Shown here piece by piece: positions 14,417 through 27,803 of a DNA stretch of 64,000 nt (position 1 is its first letter; each line of letters starts with the position of its first letter). The notes under the pieces were generated by a model that saw only the letters and a list, made by a program, of their open reading frames with translations, did no database searches and was not told the DNA's origin. The stretch spans positions 868,001-932,000 of the forward strand of contig OU612072.1 in assembly GCA_914767715.1 (NCBI GenBank), written 5' to 3'. This DNA comes from Membranipora membranacea (Eukaryota; Bryozoa; Gymnolaemata; Cheilostomatida; Membraniporidae). A program made the translations under genes and the position numbers.

Positions 14417-15523
14417 TGCCTTATTAATAGATAATACACTCCGATAACGTGCCCTCTACCCATACACCTATAGGTAGATACCTTCGGGCTTCTTGTAAAT
14501 GACGACATCTTCCGTTCTGTTTTTTGAAAGATACTGTAAATGATATCTTCAATTTGTATTTGAAGTTTGAGCCATCTTCAATATCTAATCAATTTGTGGT
14601 AACACATTTTCTTTCCTCAATGATAGGACTTAATCCTTCCAATAGTCACAGAAAAATTTTGTGACGCCAACATGATGTCTATATGTTTGAGTGAACGCCA
14701 TTAGAGCACAATGTGTATCCAGACTCCAGTTACAGTCAGGTTTATCTGAACCATCATTGATTCATTGTAGAGTAAAAATAAGCTAATACAATGAATCAAT
14801 ATCATTCAACAACAAGACAGCACATTTTGAGAAGTATAATTGTCATAATATGGAGTGAAGATTGTCACCCTCGAGATTATCGCTAACACCTACTAATTGA
14901 ACTAATGAATCACAGGGGAATAGTACACTAAAAGTCTACATCCACTCAAGAGTTCAACACAGAAACACTTTTCTCCTGATTCATTCAATATTACGATACG
15001 AACAGAGTCTGTCACAGACATATAATATAACCAAGCAGTAACTCCTTGATATAACTATATAAATAGTATATTCTATGTATATATATGTCCAACGTCTCTG
15101 ATACAAACGGCCAGTAATGCATGATCCACTTTTGTACCTTATATAGATACTTACCTAATCCACATACGTTCTAATACGAGATTATATGCTGACCTGAATT
15201 GAAAGATCCAGATTTTCAGATAAGACAGAAGTATACCACAATAATATATCCGATAACAGCAGAGCGAGATCAGAGAGTCCAGCAGACACAAATAGTCACA
15301 GGACTGGGTTAGAGAGAGGGAGAGAAGTTTTAAGTGTGAGCAGCAGGGCACTGATCCTACAAGTCTAATAGCTCTATAATTATCTCAGCAAAGTAAGATT
15401 ATACAAACATTGCCACTTGTTATATAATATATATATTCAGTCTCTACTCCACACTACTCGAGTCTTACTCTAAGTACCCAGATCTAAGGTAATACTGAGC
15501 ACTTGAATTCTTTGTCCCTCAGT

Positions 15524-15577
15524 CACTCTCACATCGTCACTCTCACATCGTCACTCTCACATCGTCACTCTCACATC
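15524..15577. repeat. 14-bp tandem repeat, 4 copies
   Basis: Four copies of TCACTCTCACATCG in direct tandem, intergenic. Confidence 0.9.
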
Positions 15578-16367
15578 GATGAGATGCTGTGATCTAAGGA
15601 GATCTCATCACTCAGAGAGTTCATAGTATGGGTGGAGAGGTCATTAAAAGTGATGTGAGGAGGCCTGTCACTTCTAACAATCTATTTATCTACCAAACAT
15701 GAATTACTGAGGAGCAAGGAGGCATTAAGAACACTAAATACCTTTGTGGAATTAAAACACAAACTATTATTTGGTTGTGATAAAATAATTATTTTAGTTC
15801 AAGGTCACAGCTAGCGTATAGTGTTGTATGCTCGCTGCGTGATAGGAACCCAGTATTACTTGGTCACAGAGTGATTCTGATAGTATTGAAAACCTAAAAA
15901 ATAATTTGCTGCGTTCCGATTTAAGAGTATATTTTTGGTATTGGTACCAAAAGCAAAGGCATATCTGTATGGAATAAAAATTGATGCTGGACGGAATGGA
16001 CTTCAGAAAAATAAATAATATAATAAACGGAATACAGCCTAAAACTGCTGAGCTGGATACATATCAAGCCATGTCACTAAAATACTCTAACCAATATAAA
16101 CCGTAAGAAACAGACCCAACAAACCTGCTGGTTCTTATTGATTATGTTACCATACAGCGGTTTGGAACGGCTACCTGTACATTCTCTACATGTGAGGGAC
16201 ATGTGTCAAAACAGGAACAGCTTCTGTTCCTTTTATGTAATTAGTTATACTGCTGTTAGAGAATTATACCTCTACATGCATCATCATAAACTAGGATCAA
16301 CTTAATTCGTTAGATGCCCTTTTTAGAGAATATCACCACCTGGTCAGATCAGATCATACAGGAGAGT

Positions 16368-16397
16368 AACAGCAGCAGCAGCAGCAGCAGCAGCAGT
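16368..16397. repeat. CAG/CTG triplet repeat in BBOF1 3' UTR
   Basis: About nine uninterrupted AGC/CAG triplets on the plus strand, starting about 28 bp beyond the BBOF1 stop codon. On the BBOF1 transcript this is a CTG repeat in the 3' UTR. Confidence 0.85.
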
Positions 16398-16424
16398 AGA
16401 ATCATCTGATGATATTATCAGGTA

Positions 16425-19400
16425 TTATAGTGTGATATTCTCTATACTGGCTGTAGGGTCAGAGGTTAGAAAGTCAGCGGGCAGATCAGAGGTGAGATCT
16501 GCCTGTGTTAGGAATGTCATATCAACTCCCCCAGCTGCTCCTCCTGCTCCTCCTCCTGCTGCTCCGATATCATCTAATCCGTGTATCTCATCCCTGCAAC
16601 AACAAAACATGGTGAATAGAGATATCGAGGTGATGTCTCCGTCCTTAGAATAAGGAATAAATTGGTCAATTTAGGTAAATTTGAGTACAATGTCACTCTG
16701 AACCATCAGGTAGGTCAGAGTTCATCTGGGGCACCATCAGTCAGAGGCATCAAGACACACAAACATTAGTGAGTGCTGCATTCTGGGTAATTAATAAACC
16801 GATGTCCTACTTATTTCCAGGTAAAATATCATCGTCTGTATGCCCTGTCTATGTTTTATCTGATTTTTACTTTAGAACACACAGTGTAGAAGGTCGTCCT
16901 ACTGGATGATAGAGTGAAGTAAAAACATCCAAGTATTTGCATGGTGAGAAGATGACATCATAGGAGTTAATTTATAACACTGCAATTTTTGAAATTGAGC
17001 ACTAACATTGTATAAATCTGGGAAAAATCCCTTGCCAATTTATGCCAATGAACTAAAATGGCCAACCCGAATAATCGCCCACCTGTAACTAAATCCATGA
17101 TATGTTACAAATAACACCATGTCTACAAACCCGTCCAAACAACCTCATTATCATGAATCCCATACCCATACCCAGACCCAGGGTAGTACTTCCTACCCTC
17201 ATCGGTCAAATCCAGAGTAAGATTATGGTTCACAAATAATCATAATATAGTCACGTCTCTGCGATACTTGGGGTGAATGCTCTGCTGACACATACCATCT
17301 CACACACGATCATCATGTGATAAACACATAAAAATGCTAAACCCTGACATACAGCTAGACCGTACATCCAGGTTAGGCCTGGATCTGAAAACCTTATGTT
17401 CACCTATTTGCCAATAAATATTGAGAGCAGAAGGATTGATATTTAATACCAGGATACTGTTTGTCTGATTGAGATGTTGTGAGATGTTGTGAGATGTCGT
17501 GAGACGTTGATTGATATAATAGGTCGTATGTAGTACAGATAATCGGATTTATGTTCTTGTATTAGCCGGTAAGTGGACCTTTGGTATGTGTAGGTATGTG
17601 TAGGTTTGATATCTGTTGACAGATAATGAGCAGTAATCTATGTTTGATATGGGTCTATTATCTGAGTACCCAGGAGATCTGGGGCCATCACTTCTACCCT
17701 TACATAATAATATCACATATTTCTAACATTGTTTTTCTATTTCTGCAAAATCCAGCATCAAATTATTGTACTTTGAACTCAATAATTCAGCCAGCAAACC
17801 AATCCCTGGACCCAGCTTCCTTCTGAGAACTGTAAGCTTTTGTTTTTCGTAAAGTTTAAATCAAATGAAGCAATTCTAAGCTTGACAACCAATTGGCAGT
17901 AATTATTATTTTTCGATGTTGCAAATCTCAGTAATACTGTTGTAATAGATCATCGCTGACTCAAAGCTTGTTTTGTAAGAGACAACTGCTGCCGGGTAAT
18001 CTCACAGACAACTGTTCAGCAGCACTAAGTATCTCAGACAGCGGCAGCCCTGCTCAGGGTCAGCGGAGCCGATAGAGCGCCAGTATATAAATGTTTCATG
18101 GGTTAATCATTAAAGTGGCCCCGAAGTTCATACATGCTGCCGATGATCATACACGCTATTCTCTTATTTTATCAACTTGGTAATCATGAAAAATGTGAAC
18201 TCATTACCAGAATATAGATTAGAGATCAATGTGATTGCACCAGATATTACAACTCAGCGATAAGACAAAGAATTCGGGTCGATACATAAATGTGATTAGT
18301 ATGTCTATGTATCTGACCGTATATTTTCCATCCAATTCCATAAATTACACTTGTATTAGTGTGTTTATCTGCCTAAGAACTTATTGTAATTACATAATTA
18401 TCAACTCCTCTTGGCCCCTTTTTTTGTTGCGATAATTGACTTCTTATAAAAGCATAAAAAAGGGAAAGGTTTATTTTACAGAAATGTAATTAGGGTCCAC
18501 TGGTGATAAAATATTAATGTTGATGTCTGTAGGTTTATTCTCCGATCTCATAGAGGTGTGAGTTTTACAGACAGTGTATAATTTAATCTAAGAAAATATT
18601 GAGAGAATAAAATAACTCCCCACGATGGGAACAACCGATATGAACAACAACTCAATTTACATAACTCTGTGTCCGGTAGTTGACTTTTAAATTTCATAAA
18701 ACATTGAAATGTCTCACTTTGATCCGAATATTGAAACACGATATTCAGACAAAACATAGAGTATGGTCTGCCAACCGAACAACAAAATAATCCAAGTCAG
18801 AATATTATTTTAAATGTCAGTCTTTAGATTAAATCTTTAAACATACTGGGATAGCATTTTGTAATACATTACAGCTCTCAATGTAGTATTTTAGTATATT
18901 TGTAGTGGTAAATATGACTCATTTAATGAGGACCAGTAGATTTTTATACAGCTTTTGACTAGTTAGGATTTAACGACATTCCTTATAAGCACAATGTGAT
19001 ATACCAGATACACTATTACCAAATTAAATAAATCTCATCTAATACATTACAAGTCAGTAATCTTAGTTTTTTTGGCAAAAGTAGGCTAAAGTGCCAAACC
19101 TTGTGCTCTATTTGAAATGAAATAGAAAGCAGGGCTCCTATATGGATGTGTATTTATCTCTGTATGGACTAAGAAAATAAAATGTGTGTAACCCTATGCC
19201 CCTATGTGCAATTCTGTTATGTGCTCTAAGTTATCTGCTAAACACACTAGCAGAGGTTACAACCTCAGCGGATCCTCAATTAATTGTTATAATACACAAA
19301 AATGCTCTGAGCATCAGTTGAGGCTTATATGTTTGTAATGTGACGTCATGAAATCGTTCTGCTTCTGAGGTTGTAAGCGCTGATCAACCTTCTGAGGTTA

Positions 19401-22400
19401 TAAACGCTTAGTTTTTTTTTACCATTAGTCTATAAGAGGCACACTGTGTACCGTGTACTGGGTAACTATGTACTGTATATTATATACTAACCTTATAGTG
19501 TCGATCTGACCCTGAGACATGGGCTGATAACTATCAATGTTATCTAGTCTAGGATAGTCTGGTTTCTTAGTTGTATTCATCTTTATAAACAGGGCTCTTA
19601 GTATGGCCTCCCTCGACTCCCAGGGTAAATCTGATGTGGAAATCTGACTACGTGGTTTCTCTCTGTAGGGAAGAAGCAATAATACATCATATACTTCATA
19701 TACTATATCATATACTATACTATACTATATCATATCTATATCATAAACTATACTATATCATATACTATACTATATCATATACTATATCATATACTATACT
19801 ATATCATATCTATATCATATACTATACTATATCATATACTATACTATATCATATACTATATCATATACTATACTATATCATATACTATATCATATACTAT
19901 ACTATATCATATCTATATAATATACTATACTGTATAATATACTATACTGTATCATATACTATACTATATCATATACTATACTATATCATATACTATACTA
20001 TATCATATACTATACTATATCATATACTATACTATATCATATACTATATCATATACTATATCATATACTATATCATATACTATACTATATCATATCTATA
20101 TCATATACTATACTGTATCATATCTATATCATATACTATATCATATACTCTGCCATATAAAGGTGGGAGTGTCAGTGGATGAGTACAAAATCAATGTATT
20201 CTTTATTTAATTCTAATATTTTGGTTAATTCACATAAATCGGTAAATGGTCCCTAGGTTAGAATATCTCCATCTGCTAATATATTCTACGGTAACTTTAT
20301 CATGCTACAAACTGAGCAATTAGTTAAAAGGGAATAATTTTATGTTTGTTGGGACTGGGAGTAATCTTCTCATTGATGTTAAGAAGATAACTCTTTGTAA
20401 AGTTAAATAAATACGAGTCAAGTAAAGGGGAAGATAACATCACCAGGAACCAGTAAAAAGCATTCTGTCTCATCAAAGAGAAGTGGATGCTGATGTTAAA
20501 ACATGAATTCATAGCATCATTTATTGATCTCCAATTGTTATTTGGTCTCCTGATATTCCTGCGTTGTCAGTAGGATGAGGTCACACAAAACACATAGGGA
20601 TTTTGAAGGTAATACTGTGAGGCATTTTGGTATTAGACTAAGGTACAGGGCATGATAGACTGAGGTACAGGGCATGTTGGACTGAGGTACAGGGCATGTT
20701 GGACTGAGGTACAGTACATATTAGACTGAGATACAGGGCATGTTAGACTGAGGTACAGGGCATGTTAGACTGAGATACAGGGCATATTAGACTGAGATAC
20801 AGGGCATGTTAGACTGAGGTACAGGGCATGTTAGACTGAGATACAGGGCATGTTAGACTGAGGTACAGTACATATTAGACTGAGATACAGGGCATGTTAG
20901 ACTGAGGTACAGTACATATTAGACTGAGGTACAGTGGGTATAATTCTGAGGTACAGAAGCACACAGGGTATGTAGGACTCACAGTTGATATGAGAGATCA
21001 TCTTTAGCCTGATTTAGAGAATGGAGGAAGTGTTGTTCTATATCTGTACGAGCTGTGAGCAGAGATCGAGCTAACTTTCTAACTTTAGAACATTCCGCTG
21101 ACTTGAGCTCATAGAGACGAGCTATTTTAGTCAGCTCAACCTGTAAACAGTGTAACAACACATCATAACTCAGTGTAGACTTCACATGATGTACTACTGC
21201 ATGTATATTTCTGATTTATTTAGAGTGAATCAATTCACTTAGCTCTAGTACCATCAGATGGTTTTTGGTGCGACCTTCCGAGGTCAATTTCATAAGTGGG
21301 CTTGTGTTAGGTGCTCACACTATTCGTCTCTAACGATTAGAGATACACATACTAATTAGTGTGTTTCATTAGTGCACGAAAGAGAACAGATATATGGTAC
21401 AGGATTCAGATATGAAACCGGCCAATCGTCAGAATCATAGACAAATGAATGATACCTCCTAAAATTAAGCTTTTATCAATAATTAGGCCCACATTGCTAA
21501 AGCTTATAGAATACAGTAGGAGTGCTTGTTTTTCTGTCTTGTGTCGAGTGGATCTGGTACTGAACGGGGGCTGTCACACGGGGGACACAGACTATGTATG
21601 AATGTATAGATTTACCTGTGAGGAGTCTGTCTCGAGAGCAGATAACTTCCTGATGTGTCTCTGCTCTTTATCAAATTTAGTCACCAAATCATTCATAGCT
21701 TCCTCTAAAGCTTCTATCTTCTCTTCAGCCTGTATAATGGATAAATTATTATTATCAACTCAGATATGGATACTACCATTATATATATATATATATAGTT
21801 GGCACCTTACAGTTCAATGAATAGTTCAATGGAATTACTGGATGATACTTGATTTGATTAGACTACGGAAGGACCAAAGCAATATAGAGTCTGGCAGCTA
21901 GTTCTGTCGAAGTTATGCAATATTTTGACACAGAAAAAATTCATATTTCTTCTGTACTGGTTGAAAATAGAAAAAGCAGTGAGCACACTAGCGTGGTGGT
22001 CAACCAAAATATCCTCTCATTGTATAGCAAGTAATAATCGGGGTCTCTGAATCCATTTCATGTTATGTTTGGTTGCTTACATCTAGTGTATTTGTAACTT
22101 CTGAGTGCAATATTTACGTATATTTAATTGTTGTATAAGATATGAGATGTAGTTGTATTTAGACATACTTGTTGTATGAGATATGAGATCAGGGAGTTAC
22201 GGAGAGGGAGTGGAAACGAAATGTAGCCTGTGACTTAACAAGGCTGTTTCCAAGGGTTGTACTAATATGGTCCCTCCATTAAAATTCATTTAAGTCCTCA
22301 GTCTTTTTATATGTCTGTCTCCAGTTGAAAATTATTAAAATATTTGAGATGTTTACTCAATGGTATATTCAGACACCCAGAGACAATATATCATGATGTA

Positions 22401-25400
22401 AATCACCACAAGTGTATATGAGATATAGCTAGTAATATAGTAACCACTTTTGCAGGGTATTGAATTATAATTCCAATGCAAATGTTTGATGGGGGATAGA
22501 GATACTGAAAATAAATCATTCATTCACCATTTAAAAACCATGTGAGGAACTTAGACCAGATAAAAGTAGTGAAAGTACTTAAATAAGCCCTTTCTAACAC
22601 CTAAGTGTCAATGGGAGGCATAACATACCACGTTTGACAGATGAAAACCGCCATTGATTACCAAATTATGAGGCAAATTTATGGACATGTCTGCAGCTGA
22701 ACTTTCCCTTCCCATATGAGTAGCAGAGGGCTTTAGAGTCCCAGGTAAAACTAGACTATAGTTTGAAACATGGACTATACCTGAGTGCTATCTATATCTC
22801 TCTGCTACTTAGTTTAGTTTCTTTTCAAGAGGTTCAAACACTTTAGGAAATTTGTGGTAGAGCCCATCTTGATAAATGGGATTTCACAACTATGCTCTTG
22901 CTGATCGGACAGTTCATCAAAATTATTACAGCAACTCAAGTTGTACTTCTTTTTGGCAGGAAGTCGCTCTCTGCAGTCTCTGCTCTGATTGGCTGTGGTC
23001 ATGAAAAACCTTTGCTGATAAAGAGAGGACAATTACCAGTGGAGACAAACAACAATTTGAAATGAGAGGCCGTTTCCACTCCTTTTTCAAACTCATTGAT
23101 GAGATGTAGTTATATTTAGACATACTTGTTGTATGAGATATGAGATGTAGTTATATTTAGACATACTTGTTGTATGAGATATGAGATGTAGTTATATATA
23201 GACATACTTGTTGTATGAGATATGAGATGTAGTTATATATAGACATACTTGTTGTATGAGATATGAGATGTAGTTATATATAGACATACTTGTTGTATGA
23301 GATGTTTCTGTTTCTGACTATGAGATACTTTATCTTGTAGTAATAATTCTCCGTCCTCCTGCTCTGATCTCATCTTCTCATTCTTCTCCTCCATCTCTAC
23401 AAATAGACAGACAAGGGTCAAGGTCAAATATCAGTATATAAATAAATCAACTAAATTAGCTGTGATACCTTGTGAAGCGATTGGAACTGCCATTTTACAT
23501 GAGACCTACCTCACACGGCAGCATAAAGGATTCAAAGGTGAGGGCCAGTGCAGCGCATTAAGGTCAGTTCGCGTTTTGAAAAATCTCAGACTTCAGTGAG
23601 AATTTGACTAGGTAAGGTCTTAAAATCTCTGAGCAGACACACCAATCACCTAGAACACCTCAAACACAGATATACACCTCGGACACCTCACACACACCTC
23701 AAACACATCTAAGACCACACACATGTGCCTAACCTTGGTTTTCCTTCCTGATTCTATCAGCTTCTTTTTTATGGAATCTGAGAGCCTCAGTCAGCCTGAC
23801 ATTCTCCTTATAGACAGAGCGGGTCGTCTCATCTAAATTACTACAACAGCAATATAATCCAAGATCTCAGGCTATAAATCTACAGTATAGATCTAAGATT
23901 CGCTAAATGCAGTCAGATACCTGAAATCTCTTACTTATTACAGGTACTAACTGGCTCAAATATAAGTAATGACATTCCTCAGACTAACACAGCGTGTCAA
24001 ATAAGTGCGTCGCTTTACAATATCAAAGTCTTACAGCGGCTCCCATCGAATGTGCACACTGCTGACATAGAGACCACAGCCTGTCACACTGCCCTGGAGT
24101 TTACCGATGATGGGTAATCAGGTGATAGCGTAGTAATCAGGTTAAGAACTTACGTGATTGCCTCCTGATGAGCTTTATCAGCCAGTACAGATATCTTATG
24201 ATTAGTATCCTGCTGCATGGCGAGCTTCTCATCCTGAAACTTCTGAGTCATCCTCTCAGTTTCCTGTTTGTGTTCTCTATCTGCTAAAAACATTGAGTCC
24301 TTAATCTCATCCAGTTCTCGCTGCATCGCCACTCGCTTCTTACGAAACTCCTGAAATCAGGGATCAATCCTCGGGTCACAAACGATACAATTCTGGTGAG
24401 ATAATTGCCTGCAGACTATGTGAGGATACATATTGTACATATAATTGTAAATATATTGGGAAAATAAGCATAAGGTATGTCTGATGAACCAGAATCTAAT
24501 TTAAAAATAAAGATGAGCTGTGAAATCAGAAGCACTACAGCAAACAGCAGGTAAAGATGGGGACAATTCTCTCAGATCATTGCTGCAAATCTTTATATGC
24601 TTCTCAAACCAAATCACCACGCTTCCAAGTTTGAAAAATAGCCACACATGGCTAAAAGTATTCCACTGTTTCGTGTGCTAGCGTCCGTTGAAAGGGCAAT
24701 AACATGTGTTGTCCAGTGAATTGTAAGCATTGGTCCTAATGTTTGCTACATTACTCTGTGCGATCAGATCCCCCCCCAAATTCTTTTTTATCAGGGCCAG
24801 GAGCTATAGGGCTCTACCTTGACATGTTTGAGTTCGTTCTGCATGAGTACGATATCATCCTGTCGTTTATTTATCTGAGACTCTAGAGATCGTATCTGCT
24901 CTGAATAATCTGATATCAGAGTTTTCCTCTCTGTCTCATTCTGTGATAAAGTCTTCTGTAGTTCTCCTTCTAGTTTATCTACCTGAATGATTGGATATGT
25001 AATATTAGATAGATTACATAGATTAACAAGGAATGAACTGTGTTATAATCCTACCTAGCATATGTGAGCTGTGTGATCAGCATCTTGACAAAGCACACAG
25101 CCTGGAGCTAGCAGGATGAATGAATGATATCACTAGGATATTTTAAACGTTGATTAAAAGGTTGATTAAAATCAGGTGTCTTATCACTCGCCCGTCCCGA
25201 TGCATGGGCAGCGAAATATAAGTGTGTTATTGGCGAGGCTATAATATCTGCGCCATTTTGCTCTCTGTTTGCAGGCAGGCCGGAGCACACCTGGGGGCAA
25301 ACCAATTCCCCAGTAGAAGATGGACTGCAGTTTATGGTTTTGCAACGAGGATCCCCTACTCACCACACCATCTTTTTTCTGGTCCTGAGTTTTGAGGAAA

Positions 25401-26832
25401 GTAATGACATCTATAGTATCGAGCTCTACTTGTCTCATCTGTGATTGTAAGAGATCATTGTGTGTGGATAATATCTGAGCACTCTCTCTGCACAACACAT
25501 ACAAAAATAAGAGACATTGCTACAATTATATAGGCCTAAATTCAAGGAGGCAAGGAATCAAAAGGAGCTAGCTAACATGCTTTTACAGCTTGTCCAGCCA
25601 AGCGGGAGCAATTGTAATGGCTTCCAAAATGACTTCCTAACAAAACAGAGATTAAGCTATTGAGTTAAAAGTGTGCTTGGTGTGTTACTTGCCAATAAGG
25701 TGAGAAGAGCTTCTCGTTAGTTGCAACATAATGATTCTTTTCGTTGATTTTTGATGATGGAGCATATCAGACTTACTTGAACTCCACTTTAGCTTTCTCT
25801 ATAGTTCTGAGCCGAGCTCTCCAGATATTCTCGTTAGCTAAGGCCTGCTTCTCTACAGATTCCTCTTTCTTTGCCTTCTTACCACTAATGTCCATTCAAC
25901 ACATAACAACACATACAATGATCAGGAACAAACATGGTATATTTTACATCACAATGCGTCGAGAAATGCGCAGCATATATTGCACATAATCTATTACGCA
26001 GCAAAATCTTTTTTTTTATGTTGAATAATCCCATTACAAAATAAAGTACACCTATGCTGTAGTATGTTGGATAGGCCCTGGGGGCCGATGTCAGGGAGAC
26101 ATGCCCCAATGCACCTATGAGAGTTGTGTAACAAAAGGCCTTTTGTTTGGTGAACAAAGGAGTACAATGGCAGGCAAAGTGTGCTTGTCTGAATGCATGT
26201 TGGATTCATGTGATTGCATGCTGGGGCGCGTGTATGCTAGGCTCAGCTCTCTACTTTTGCTACACTCATTTGTGGGTATACACAATCCACCCGCTGCTAC
26301 GATATGTAGGAACCACTGGTAAAGGGTGTTTCACAACTGTACTTTATTTTGTAATGCCTCTATCTGTGTAGCCTACCGTATAAATATCCGAATGGAAAAT
26401 TTTACTGATATATAATACAAACAGTGGCAGGAGGTTTGGCAGGCTGAAATGAAAAACTTATCATTGATAAGTATATACATCAACTCTCCTAAATCTTTGC
26501 TCATATTTGAAGCAAAACCTAAATGAACTAGCCTATAGATAGGCTATACTACAGAGCAGAAGGATTTGTTATAAGAGACATTTAGTTGTATCTGTAAGAA
26601 ACAGTTACAGTGTTAGAGAGAACACTATATGGGCCCAAAAGACTCCCAAACTAAAATTGCTTGGATGTTGATTCTTTTGTATAACATACATACTTCCTAG
26701 TTAATGGTTAGAGTATTGGTCTTGGTGATGTGATGGATGATGAAAATCAATGTAGTCAACTCAAGTGAATGGCAAAATTACATACCCTTTCTTTCCCTTT
26801 TTTCCTCCCTTCTTCCCTTTCTTAGGAGCCAT
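16425..26832 (-). CDS. BBOF1: Basal body-orientation factor 1 (BBOF1, CCDC176-like)
   Basis: Eleven minus-strand exons (26832-26786, 25884-25777, 25487-25364, 24982-24818, 24350-24154, 23840-23734, 23396-23290, 21729-21616, 21140-20983, 19662-19492, 16593-16425) join in phase to 488 aa; the human protein is about 530. The N-terminus is a basic GKKGGKKGKK run, as in BBOF1. The middle is almost continuous coiled coil (FLKTQDQKKDG, LADKAHQEAI). Family landmarks late in the protein are VRKLARSLLTARTDIEQHFL and LPWESREAILRALFIKMN. The C-terminal exon is Gly/Ala-rich and unlike the vertebrate tail, but its phase fits exactly. In vertebrates BBOF1 aligns basal bodies and the beat axis of motile cilia, so the organism probably makes motile multiciliated cells (inference). 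The start Met is the first in frame, next to the basic run. Introns carry several minisatellites. It is divergent from MEA1. Confidence 0.93.
19683..20155. repeat. TATACTATATCATA-type minisatellite
   Basis: About 470 bp of AT-only tandem repeat made of TATACTATATCATA and shorter variants. It sits about 20 bp upstream of the acceptor of BBOF1 exon 10 (exon start 19662). It creates a spurious 182-codon open frame on the plus strand. Confidence 0.95.
20628..20960. repeat. 22-bp minisatellite, about 15 copies
   Basis: Copies of TTAGACTGAGGTACAGGGCA plus TG, with ACAGTACATA variants. The array ends about 20 bp from the BBOF1 exon 9 donor (exon end 20983), inside the intron. Confidence 0.95.
22131..22196. 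repeat. Isolated copy of the 41-bp BBOF1 intron repeat
   Basis: A single diverged copy of the 41-bp unit found as an array at 23100-23303, in the same intron but about 900 bp away. It includes AGACATACTTGTTGTATGAG, the reverse complement of the BBOF1 exon 7 end plus its donor. Confidence 0.85.
23100..23303. repeat. 41-bp minisatellite spanning the BBOF1 exon 7 donor
   Basis: Five units with 41-bp period; AGACATACTTGTTGTATGAG starts at 23118, 23159, 23200, 23241 and 23282. The last contains the genuine end of BBOF1 exon 7 (23290) and its GTATGT donor on the minus strand. The other four are copies of that exon end and splice site placed inside the intron. Confidence 0.95.
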
Positions 26833-27803
26833 TGCCACCTCACTTGTATCTTCTCGACTAGATTCACAAATTACACATCAAGGATGGCACTTGCAGATAA
26901 GGATTAATCAGTTTTTGTAAGGAAAAGATGAGATCCACTCAAAATTCCCAAATTTCATGACATGAAACTATGGCAACTTTTGCCCTTGAACTTTTGTAGC
27001 GAGTCACTATTTTCAATTTGTAAGTTGTGGCTCAAGATTTCGGTCTAATAGGTAATTATTTTCAAATAATGGTCTTTGATAAATATGTAGAATTTATAAA
27101 CTTGGACTATCCTGTAGAAAAAAATTCTTATATTCTTATCTGTATGTTGTTCTGTCATATTCTGTCTTACACTGACCCTAATTAAGGGAATAGATAGCTC
27201 CATCACCCTACAAACTGGACATTCTGTGGGGTTAGAAGTGTGAGTATCATACCTTCTACCACTTCTGACATTTATGGTGAGTTTTCCATAATATACTAAC
27301 TCAATTCCTTGCTCATATAATAATCTCTCCCTGCTGTTATGTTAATCCTTTTATTTATTCATTATTAATCATCATTGTTAACTTAACTATAACTATAAAC
27401 AAGTCCAAATTTGTTTTATTGATAATTGCTACTATTTTAATTGCACTCCACTGTCAATATCATTCATAGATAGCAACAGATTGGAGCTACAATACTTAAC
27501 TGTGCCTAGGAAATATATAAGAATCTAAAATGAGTTAGGACAAGAAATGGACCATTGAGACAGTTCACAAACTCCTCCAGATCAATCAATCTCAGTCTAA
27601 AAATCAACTGCATCATCATTATAGCGTAGCTAATCTTTATCTATAGAAAGTGTCCTTGAATGACCTCAATTGAACCTCTTAGCCATCGAACCCATCGACC
27701 TAAGCTGTCTCAATCCCCAACTTTTATTTTATCGAATGAACCCATTGATATTACAGGTTTGGGAGTCAATAACACATTGAGAAGGTACACATAAAGGAAA
27801 GTA
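26833..27803. promoter_or_regulatory. Divergent intergenic region between BBOF1 and MEA1
   Basis: A 971-bp interval separates two oppositely oriented start codons, so both promoters and 5' UTRs must lie here unless untranslated 5' exons extend elsewhere. I see no clear TATA box or coding exon that I can defend. A shared bidirectional promoter is inference from the geometry alone. Confidence 0.45.

Larger units (their letters stand above)
8000..16424. other. Gene-poor interval between the ShKT gene and BBOF1
   Basis: No exon could be supported on either strand. Open stretches are short, lack recognisable domains, and several are repeat artefacts. The missing first exon of the ShKT gene should lie here on the minus strand; it would have to end in phase 1. 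Part of the region just below 16425 is BBOF1 3' UTR. Minisatellites at 8809, 10735, 14057 and 15524 are listed separately. Confidence 0.5.

Noticed and set aside
19634-20182. 182-codon open frame on the plus strand
   Set aside because: It is entirely the TATACTATATCATA minisatellite in a BBOF1 intron; the protein would be only Tyr/Ile/Ser/His repeats.
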